DNA of 64,000 bases from Branchiostoma belcheri (Eukaryota; Chordata; Leptocardii; Amphioxiformes; Branchiostomatidae): contig NW_017804009.1 of NCBI RefSeq assembly GCF_001625305.1, positions 124,001 to 188,000 of the forward strand, in the 5' to 3' direction. The stretch's first letter is position 1. Every line of letters starts with the position of its first letter. The position numbers were made by a program, and so were the translations under genes. Shown piece after piece: positions 33,051 through 45,000 of this stretch. Below the pieces are notes generated by a model that saw only the letters and a list, made by a program, of their open reading frames with translations, had not been told where the DNA came from and did no database searches.

Positions 33051-36000
33051 ATGAGTTGTTTTGGAGGCCGGATGTCTGAGTATAGGTTTTTGTCAATCGA
33101 CAGATTTGACGGAGAAAATCTGGAGTCCTGGGCGTTCTTTCTTTCGCATGCACACAGAGGTAAGAATCACCCTCCCACCGAAGTTCTGGGATGAAAATTA
33201 TTTTTTATCATGTAGAAAAATATTTATACTACTAGAACAGATTTGCCTCTGGCAGAAAGATTACATTACTGTGTTATTAATTTTCAGATCACATGGTTGG
33301 GTTGGATAGTCCAGGCTTCCTGTCTAGATTGAAGTCCAGGTGAGATATAACGTTACGTAGTAATTAAAATTTTCATATCCTATTATTAATATAAAATTAT
33401 GAATGATTTCTACACCTCGTTTTTTTTATAGCAAAGTTTTAAATTCTACAATTATGAATGATTTCTACACCTCGTTTTTTTATAGCAAAGTTTTAAATTC
33501 TACATTTGTTTTTTTTTCTGGTTAATTAGGTTGTTTCACTTGCACCACTGCAAAATAAGTTGTGTACCCCCATGGGCACGCATTGTGTAACAGTTTTGTG
33601 CCAAAAATCAAAATATTTTATCTAAAGGAATATACTAGTAGTAGTACCAGTATGTGTGATTGTAGTTTACTTCCACTTTTCTATATTTTTGTGCAATCAT
33701 CTAATATTTCTGACATTTATAGTTGGCACTAAAACAACCCACACAAGGCACACTTAGTTTGTGGTGCCACCACAAAATACCAGAATGTAAATAAACATAG
33801 CTGACAGCTGTCTTTCAAGCTTAGACATAATTTTTTTTAGGAAAAAGATATTGCACAATGTATGATTTATGAAGCCTTTGTTTGCTTTTCTATGTAGCCT
33901 AAAAACTCGACTGTACTGCTCAGAGATCACCAAGGCCTTACTACTGACGGAAAAACAATTTAAACCACTGGAACCATTTATTGTAAGTATGCAGATTTAA
34001 ACATATAAATCAGTTATTATGGGAAAGTCGTTAAGATGCATGAGCAATTAAATGATACACATTTGTAATTGATTTTCATAATCGTTTCAAACTTTGTGGG
34101 TCAAGGCAGGGGGGATATGATAAAATTTCATATTCATTGAAAATGGATTTAGTAGATTATGGTAGTTTGTCTTGTGGCTGTAAAATAGTTCATAAGGCCA
34201 CACCAATTTAACTTGTTGGTTCTCGGATTCACCTCTTCGTTTTTTTCTGATTTGCAAAAAAAAAAAAAAATTGATTCTGGTCCTGAATCAACTCAAAAAT
34301 GCTTATGTTTTGCCCCCCAACAGTTGAGGAAAGTCCTTTTCTTCCTAGTTGTTACAGTTTTCCCATCTATCATTGCAGTGGTTTGATTAAAAGTTCAAAA
34401 TTCAATGTTTAAATCTTAACCCAGCCTTTTGTGTTGACTTCATGGCTCATTTTGTAGCATTTAAGCCTATAATAGGATGCCTAGACCTGTTTTTATTTTT
34501 ATTTTTTTCGCCCTGTCGCTTCATATTTTTTCTGAAAAAATCCGAGAAACAACAAATTAAATTGGTGTGGCCTAAATAGCAATTCTTACATTTGACTTTA
34601 ATTTTTTTTTTTTTTGTTGTAGGAAACTTTAACAGTTGACACACCCACAAGTCTGACAGTTACAGATGAAGTTACAGGGAAGGTAAGGAAATTGTATTAC
34701 ATGAAGTGCTAAATACACTTGAATCACACAACTTGTACTTCAACATATATGTGTAACAGTCATATCTACATGTATCTGGAAACCAATTACTAGTATTCAT
34801 TACCTCAAGAGCTAGCCAGTGTCAGTAAAGGTAAAATGGTATGTAAAATTGAGTTGCATGTAGGGGTGCGTATCGATTCAGTTCATAACTCCAAATTCAT
34901 TTTTGGGAATAAGTGCACTGGTGCACCCAACCTAAAAAATTGGGTGCACCAAAAATAAGTTTTAGGTGCACCATATAAAATAGAATGTCAGCAATAAGTA
35001 ATTATATTTCCAAAGAAAAGTACTACAACAATTAATATTATTTTTCTGTCACTAGGATGTTAAGAATATGCTGTATATACATTTAACATCTTTACATACT
35101 TGGAGATATTTGGGTGCACCAGTGCACCCACAGAAAAAATTGGGTGCACAGCTCCAAATTTGGGTGCACTAAGGTGCACAGACACCCAGTATTTCGAGTC
35201 CTGCTATAATATATATATAATATTAATTTTTTAAAAGAATATATGTCTACCTCATTAGGAGTAAAAGAATAATCCAAACACATCTTTCACAGGTTTCTTG
35301 GACTTGGACTAACCAGGTTCAGCCAAATCGTTACCCCTAAGTTGCATTTCATCGTTATTTACTGTTTCCTGTCTCTGTTTGCTGCCACAGGAACACAGCC
35401 TACTGGTAACCCTTCTACAGGCAGGGCACTGTCCTGGCTCTGTCATGTAAGTAACACAGCCTACTGGTAACCCTTCTACAGGCAGGGCACTGTCCTGGCT
35501 CTGTCATGTAAGTCCTGACAACATGGATTTACCTATGTTTGTTTAATAATTTTTTAAAGATGCCTAAAGAATGTACAACCCCACCCTCAATAGGGAAGCG
35601 GGGCTACGGGTCGATCTTTCCAGCACTTGGATTTGGTACTCCCAGCCCTGAGGACAGACAACACTTAAGCTTCTGTTCCATATAACAGGAGCTTTCTGAC
35701 TAATTTGCATCATCTTGTCTTGACTTGTCTGACTTTTGTTCCTTTTTCGTCTTCCAAAAATTTGTCTTCACTCTATTTGCATATCAATCAATAGGTTGTG
35801 CTTATAAACCTGCATTTCCCCTCCGGTCTCTCAGTCACTGACGAAAGCTAGTGGATACTAGCTGAAACGTCTGACGTTTTCAAAATCATATCCAGTTGCT
35901 TGAGTAAAAATTTAAATAAATAGATATCAGTAACAAAAGTAAGTCATCACGCAATTAATAATTAGGTCTATAATCGCTCAGTAAGGGTCAGTTACATGCA

Positions 36001-39000
36001 GTGACAATAGTCTTTTGAAGGTTGTGAGTCTGAGAAGATGCTGTCCAGAAATCAGTAGCCTTAGAAAAATTTCACTATTTGGAAGGGAAATAATCAAAGG
36101 AATGAATCCCCAGGAGATTCAGAATATGATGTAGATTGTGTTTCTTCCATCTACAGGTTTTTGTTTGAGGGTACAGAAGGTACAGTACTGTATACAGGAG
36201 ACTTCAGACTACCCGTGGGGAGTGCTGCACAGTTTCTACATCTACATCAGGGAGGAAGGTGGGTAATCATGTTTCAAGTTCAACTTTATTTATTCATCCA
36301 TAGTATATATCTCATTCTCAGATCTAACTACATCTGAGGGATTCAATCCACTTATTGGTTATGTTTACCTTAAGTTTGCAGAAGGAAAACATATTGCTTT
36401 TTCCTTTTCTTCTTCGTTTCCAAACAAATTACTAGTAAGTCAAAGACCTGGACCAGACGTCTGTCACTATGGTAACTGGTGATGTAGCAGACACCCTGTG
36501 GTGTTGGGTTACAACTTACAATATGTTGCAAGTTTCAGGACAGAGTTGGAGACCCTGCTCACCATACATGTACAATCATGATTGTACATACACAATGTAT
36601 GAATGTGTTTGGCTTAGAGTAAGAATAAATAGTGCAGTAGTTTGTTGGGCTAGACCATGTGAAGGTACTAGTAAACATTATGCATTTGCATTGAAAATAT
36701 TATTCTAGTTCAGGTAATGTTTGCAGTAGCAAACGTTCATCACAGTCTGAGAAAAATGTTTGCAGAACAATTTGTTTTTTTCACGGCAATGTGAACTTAA
36801 AAGTTCACAGTACCGAAGTGAACTGTGAATGTAAAAGTACCACAAAAAAATTGTGATTCACAGTATGTTTTCCTTCTGCAGAAATTGAACATAATGAAAG
36901 TGCGTCAGTCAAACGCAAATCAATCAAAGAATTCAATCTCTACCCTAAGGCCACACCAATTTAATTTCTTGGTTAACGGATTCGCCCGCTTCGTTTTTTT
37001 CTGATTTGCAAATAAAAATAAACATTCAGAATCAACTGCAAAATGCTCATATTTTGCTCTGAACAGTTGAAAACAGTCCTTTTCATCCTAGTTGTTACAG
37101 TTATTCCATCTTTCAATGCAATGGTATCATTAAAAGTTCAAAATTCATTGTTTCAATTTTGAACCAGCCTGGTGTGTTGACTTCATGGCTCCTATCTTAC
37201 CATTTTGGGCCATAATAGGATGCCTAGGCCTGTTTTTATTTTTTATTTTTTTTGCCTGCCCGCTCCATTATTTTTCTAGAAAAATCTGTTAACCAAGAAA
37301 TTAAATTGGTGTGGCCTAATGAAAGTGCGTCAGTCAAACACAAATCAATCAGAGAATTCAATCTCTACCCTAATCTGGTTCATGCAAGAGGTCCTTTTAT
37401 TTGACCAGGCTTGACGTATTTTTGATTTCAGACCAAAGGACATCCAGAGCCTGTATGTTGACACCACATTCCTAGTCCCAGAGGCAAAGTACATTCCATC
37501 CAGGGTAAATACACTGTACATTATCTTTACAAAAATGTAAATACTCCACAAGTGTTTTACAATGTAACATCCGTGTCCATAATATCACCAGGGTCCATAA
37601 TATCGCCACCTTGAGAAAAAGTGTGCTTTAAGATATTTTTACTGCAACATACTTTTGGTATGCACTCGTTCACACATCAAATGTACATACCTAGAGAATG
37701 TTGCAGCAGTAAAAATATCTTTAAGCACACTTTTTCTCAAGGTGGCGATATTATGGACCCTGGTGATATGGACACGGATGTTACGTTCATTCAGTGTTGG
37801 AATAAAATTCAGTTGAATTTTATTAGCCCAAACAATGTAATCATATATGAAATTAATAAACAAAACAGAAGAAGGAATGGTACAAACATTTATGTCAGAC
37901 TTTTTTGTACTTTATATCCATGTATACATGGATATCTATTTATAAACTTCATTAGTGTTAATAAAATATGGCAATTTTTTTTTTCCCTGTTGCTTCATAT
38001 TTTTTTCTGAAAAAATCAGAGAACCAACAAATCAAATTGGCGTGGCTTTAACCTGCATCAGTAGATGGGGGCACCTGAGGTTGGCTCTGGTGATTTTTTA
38101 TCGTCAAGGCCTTGGCAAGATACTCAGCGAAATTGAAAATTATTTATTCATGAGGTCAACCGTTATTTCAGGAAGACTGCTGCACTGCCTTGATCAATCT
38201 CGTGCAAAGGTAAGATGAACAGGCTTCCATTTATGTGATTAATGTTGTTCTCCTAAATTATGATTCTGAAAATAATTTTATCTGAGGTTTTACTATAAGA
38301 ACAGTGAGAATTTATGACTACCATGTGACATGGAAGAAGTTTTTACTGCTTTACACCAAGTAAATTTTATGGATGACGTCCTTTGGAGACCCTAAATCTA
38401 ATGCGAGAGGGAAAAAAAAAACAAGAAGGGCCCTAAAAAACAAGATGCCTAGATTAGAAATATACTAAGAGACGACAAATGTTAGGGCACAAATTGAATG
38501 AGGTGACACAGTGTCAGCAAGCAAGAAGTCTTTTATTTATCATTAAAACAGCAATAAATCAGGTGGAACAGTGGACAGTGAAAAATTTTCTGTTATTGAC
38601 AGGATGGTCCTGTCAATAGTGCAATTTTTCTGTTATTGACAGGATGGTCCTGTCAATAGACACTTTCTTCGCGTTACGTACGGGTTTCACGTCAATCTGA
38701 CGATTTGCGGCACTGTCGTGACTCTTTGGTCATAGTTACAGGAAGCGGAATTTCTTGTTTTTTTCTAGGAACAGGCCAAAATCAATGCGCGCGCGGACGT
38801 CATCCATAAAATTTACTTGGTGTGGCCTTAAGTTTTTCTTATGGATTGCTTTATGTGTATCTTAGGAGCCACTTATAAAAATAAAGATCAGAAGTATTAC
38901 ATAGCCAGCTATGTATCAAAATATGTACTAGTATCACATTGTATATAATTATTATGCATAATATATTAAGACCATATCATTAATTTTGCGTCATATCTTC

Positions 39001-42000
39001 CTTTTGTCATTCATTTTGTATCATGATCCTCTCATATCTTGTACACCAATTTTTATCAGTCGAATTTGGTTCTCCATTTTATATTTTTTTGGAAAACAAA
39101 TCACCAGAAGCATTGTTAAATATGTAAAATTACTGTGTGTAATTAATAGTAGTGGGTAATTATGTTACCAAAGGAAAACAATTGTTTTTGCTCAGTTTCT
39201 CCCTCTTCTTCCTCTCCAAACAGTGACCTCTGACCTGACCAATGACATGATTTGTTGACATCTGTCACCATGGTGACTGGTGTTGGGTTACATAATGTTG
39301 CAATTTCATGGTCTGCTCTGCTCCTGTCACCATTTACATGTACTAGTAGTATGTATATGAATGTGTTTGAGTAAGAATTAACAGAGCAGACCATGTCCAA
39401 AGGTAAACATTTATTTGCTTTGCAAATGTTACTTCTCTAAGACCCTGTTCATACCAGACTTATATTTAGCGGTTTCAATCGGTTTTTCAAAAACCGGTTT
39501 TTATTTAACCTGGTGTGAACGCAAATTAACCGGTTTTTTAGGGGTTTAAATCCGATTTTCAAAAACCACCTCGGGAGGTGGTTTTTGAGGGGTTTTTCCA
39601 CCGAAAAACCTGGTCTGAACGCTAAGGGTTTATTGAACCGGTTTTTGCGTCATAATTCTGGGGTCACGGGGTCAGCATCCTGGCCATGTGCGACCTCCAA
39701 GTTTTTTTGATCGCGCTGTTTAGACCGTTTCCACTGTTTTTCCACGGTTTCTCTTCATTTTTACGATGGAATCAGCCAACGCAACCTGGTCGGTGGACGA
39801 AACGCTCCCGATACGTATTTTTGGAGAGCAGGAGTTGATCGCCAAATTCGAAAAAGCTGGGGGGAGGGCTCTATTGAGGTCTCTACCGAAACAAAAATGT
39901 TGGAGGAGCCTGGTAATGGCCGATTAACCGGATATTCGCTGGACAGGGTTTTTGAAAAACCGGTTTTGTAAGTCTGGTGTGAACGTGACGGGTTTTTGCC
40001 GGGTTAATTATTTAGCGGTTTCAACCGGTTTATATAAGTCTGGTATGAACAGGGTCTAATATTACATGTGAATTTCTTCTGTTCCTGTCCAGCTGGATCA
40101 GCAGAGGTTCCCACTATGTGGTGAGGCTGAACTGTAAGGCAAAGTACGGCTACGAGTACCTCTTCATAGAACTCTGCAGGAGGTTTCATATGAAGGTGAG
40201 TAAACATCAAAATAAGAAATGAAATTATAGTTTCACTCCTTTCCCTTGATTCATTATGTTTACCGAAGGAAAGCATATTGTTTTTGCTCCATTTCTTCTT
40301 CCTCTTCTTCTTCTTCTGTTCCAAACACTAACCTCTGACCTGGCCAATGGCCTCTTTTGTTGACGTCTGTCACCATGGTAACTGGTGTTGGGTTACATAC
40401 AATGTTGCAATTTCATAGTAGGCATTTAGGCTCCTGTCACCATATACATGTACATGTATGTGAATGTGTTTGAGTAAGAATTAACAGAGCAGGCCATATC
40501 CAAAGACCGAAGGTAAACATGATGCATTTGCTTTGGAAATGTTACTTTTCTAGTTTAGAGTTATGAATTTGTTATTTATTACGTCATGTTGATTTGAGTA
40601 ATAATAATAATAAACTATACATTATTTTGTACATGGGTGACATCCACACTTGCATTTCCAAAAAAAGTTTTCCACCATGCTGTAACTTGTACAAAGGGAA
40701 ATGAGGAAATATAATGTACTTGCCATAGATTGGAAAAAAAATATTGGAAAACAATACTGTCGCATAGAATTCCAAAATCAATTCCAAAGGAAAAGAAGAA
40801 AATGTGAGGAAATGAAGAGTCTATTATTTGCCATACCATACTCTGTGTGTTAAGTCATTTGTTCAGCCTTCATGACCACATAGATTTCATAATGAAGGAA
40901 ACTTTTTTTTGCCAAACATTTTTTATACGCACGCTCGCATCAGTTTTGTGGTTCCTAGAGGATGTCATCCATAGAATTAAATCAACATGGCCTTATTGTC
41001 AATTTCACAACGATGCTGTACATATTTCATTGTCACTTCCTCCCAGGAGACCATTTTGAACTCCGATTTGACTTTCCTGTCAGTCCGTGGTTACATCATT
41101 TCCCCTCCTATTTCCTGTGACCTTACAGTATTCAAATGCATGTACTGTAATTTCTGATTTTTTTCACTGTACTTTTATGTTCACTGTTTTCACTGTCACT
41201 TCTGTTCTGTTAACTTATTATTACAGTTAACAAATAATTCCTGGACTTTCTTTTTCCTGCACCTGTCATCACAGTGAATAATATAGTTCCATGAACATGT
41301 CCATTTTTTCAGACCGTGAAATTTTGCTACCGTGAACATAAGTGAATTACAGTAAAACGGACACACAAGCAAACAAACAGACAAACACACCAAAAACAAA
41401 ACCTCTGCACACGGAGGTAACAACAGTTGTATAATCCACTCACTTTGTATTCTGGTATCTAGCATCGTTCAGCTTTGCTCAACTACCAAACACAAGATTA
41501 TTCACTCTGTATCTCTAAACAAAATGAGTTTTGCTTAGTCACTGTTATCACTCAATAATGTCATTACACCAGATAAAGCTCTGCCTCTGTAATTAGTTTT
41601 TGTGCGAGTACATTTTAATTTGTAAACTTTCTGCAATCAGCCGCACAGATATTAATCTAAAACATATTGCACATGTATGCTTGACGCCTTTCTCTGTAAT
41701 TAAATTAAGGAGTAAGATTACTAATATTATCATCGGATTGGAATGACGCAGGAAGTTAGATTTGCTAGAAATGCAATAATGCAGGGGATGAAAGTCTGTG
41801 TTATAGGCCATTTGATTTGATTATATGGATGACATCCGTGCGCACATAAATTTTTGTCCATTTCCGTACCTTCACAGAAGGAAAACATTGTTTTTGCTCT
41901 GTTTCTTCTTCCTCCTCTTCTTCTCCAAACAAATAAGGTCAATGACCTGAACCAGACGTCTGTCACCATGGTAACTAGTGTTGGGTTACATCATGTTGCA

Positions 42001-45000
42001 ATTTTATAGCAGTAAGGATTTAGACTCCTGTCTGACCATTATATCATATGAATGTGTGTGTCACAGAGCAGAGCATATGTGAAGGTAAACATTATGCATT
42101 TGCTTTGTAAAATATCTTAAAGTTTCTAGTTTTATTATACTTTTGCTCTAACTCTCCAGGTACATGTGAATGATCCCAGTATCTACCAGGAGGTCCCCGA
42201 AATCTTCCAGTGTCTGACCTCTGACCCCAGCGAGACACAGATCCATGCCTGCAGATGGCTGGTGAGTCATTCATTAACCTTCCACAAGCTAAGGCAGCCT
42301 TTTGGCCAGGGCTCTAGCCAGCACCCGGGTTTAAAATTTTTAAAGCAATTGTCAACCTTGATGGACACAATTGAAATAATCTTGAGTAAAAGTACTTGTA
42401 GGAGGAACTAAGGTCTAAGGTAAGGTAAAAGTATAAAAACGTCCAAAGGACCACCAACAACCACTCTCAACCCCATGATTTGCCTCTCAACATGTGGGAA
42501 GTAGCATTAAAAATCTCAAATTTAACCCTCCCCCACCATTACTGCAAGCACAATGAATTGTTCACTTACCCTCCCTACTATCCATTTTAATGTGAGTTGT
42601 TCCAGTTGCTGGGTATTACTTGACATTGTGTAATACTTATAACCTTCAGACATTAGTTGATCATGTACATTATGATATAATTACAGTTGTATCTTGAATA
42701 CAAATATTATTATAGAAAATTGATTCTTTGGCCATGTAATATTTGAAGGTCTAGTGGTACTTTCAATTGGTATCTTAGGCCACACCAATTTAATTCCTTG
42801 GTTAACGGATTCGCCGCTTCATTTTTTTCTGATTTGAAAATAAAAATAAAAATTCAGAAGCAACTGAAAAATGCTCATATTTTGCCCTGAACAGTTGAAA
42901 ACAGTCCTTTTCTTATTACTTGTTACAGTCATTCCATCTTTCAATGCAGTGCTACCATTAAAAGTTCAAAATTCATTGTTTAAATTTTGAACCAGCCTGA
43001 TTTGTTAACTTCTTGGCTCCTATTGTACCATTTTGGGCCATAACAGGATGCCTAGGCCTGTTTTTATTTTTTATTTTTTTTCGCCCGCCCGCTCCATTAT
43101 TTTTCTAGAAAAATCCGTTAACCAAGAAATTAAATTGGTGTGGCCTTAGCGTCTATATATATCTTAGTAAAGGAGATCCAAACAGTTTGATTACTTCTGC
43201 TGAGCCGGGTTTATTAGTCCGTATGTTAACTCTAATACACAGTACTAGTATATCGTCTATAGTAATGGTTCACAGGGGAGTTTAGCACTTAGATACACAG
43301 AGAGTTACCAATAGCCTAGGAAGTTACACAGATGAGATACTAACGGTTATACAATACTACTCTACAGAGCTACAACTACACATGTACCTGAGTCCTTGGT
43401 CACCAACTACATGTAACTTACAGAGCGATTGTCACTTCCAAGCTCAACTATGCTAACAATAGTCCCTCACCTGATTGGTTGCTCTCACCAACCAATCAGG
43501 GCCTACCTAACGCGCTAATATATGCATAGCTCTCTATAACAAGTCTTTCCACCTGGTCATTTACATATTACCCTAGTATAGTCATAACCGTTACAGCTGG
43601 TTCTTGTATTTGCATGGTTCATATTTTTCTGATTTGCAAAAAAAAAACGATTCAGTTTCTGAAGCCTAAGAAGTACTAGATGTGGAGTCACGACATACTT
43701 AGATTAAAAATGTCTGTTTTTATTGACAGGAGAGGTACCAGAAGGGTAGGCACCACCCGCTGCCCTGTAAGTACCGCCCCCCTCCCCCACATGAGCTGGA
43801 GGTCATGAGTGTCACTCCCTCCACCATGTGGTTCACGGCTTACGCAGGGCCTGGGGACGTCGTCAGGTAAAACTAACTTCACAATCATCATGTACATGTA
43901 CCTCTGTGTGTAGAGGTTTTGTTTTGAGTGTGTTTGTCCAGGGCTTGAAATTCATTTTTAGGAATAGGTGCACCGGTGCACCCAACCTAAAAAATTAGTT
44001 GCACAAAAAAATTTTGGGGTGCACCATATAAAAAAAAACTAATTACAGGTCTTACTGCTCCTCTTACATGTATAAGCTTGAATCTGAAATGGGAGCTAAC
44101 TTCAAAATCTTAAACATTACTACTAGATTTTATTATTTTTCTGACACTTACATGTAGATGCCAAGAATTGGCATTCAATGACATGTCTACGCATTTTGAC
44201 AAAGTACATGTACTTACTCATTTTGTAGCTGCTTTGTACGATTTACAGTATATGGTTGAAATTTTTTTTGTGATGTCATCCATGTAATCAAAACAACATG
44301 GCCTAATATCCAAAATAAAGAATAAGACTTAGTCATGATAATATCATACATATACATGTACATGATGACAAAAATGTGCAAAGAAATGGCAGTAAATGTC
44401 AATATTCGACAGAATTTCTCATACAGAATATTTTTGAATTTTGTATTGTCACATTGAAATTGCACTGGATGCCTGCCTTAAATTCAAATCCAGAAAGAAA
44501 TGTAAGTTTTGCTGATGGGAATCATTATGCTGATGGGAAACAGCGATTAACGATAAATTTACAGACCGCAATCACACTTTGGTAAATGTATTTACGATTA
44601 TCTTGTAAAATAGGCTGTTTTAAAAAAGGAAATTGGTCTAGACTGAAGTTATGTGTTCAGGTACATCAGCAAAATGAGAAACTAGATGTAATTTTGTAAG
44701 TCGATGAAGATAAATTGGAATCAAATGAGAAAGTAATTTGAATTTTTCTCCCCACTACCCATGGGATGGTAGATATGAATACAGATGTATATGTTGGGAA
44801 ATTGTGTTTCAGTAATATTATCCTGTAAATATGTATCAGCTACATGTATATGGACAATCAAATGTGATTTTTATTGTAGTTGCATACAACAGCAAAAAAG
44901 CTACATGTAGCGGTCCATTTGGCGTAACACACCAGCTTTTCAGGCAGGCGGCGTGGCGGCATCTGTATATTATACAGTACAGATCGCGGGATAAGCATCA

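Noticed and set aside
43160..43620. A solo LTR in Artemis intron 10
   Set aside because: No TG...CA ends or target duplication could be found.
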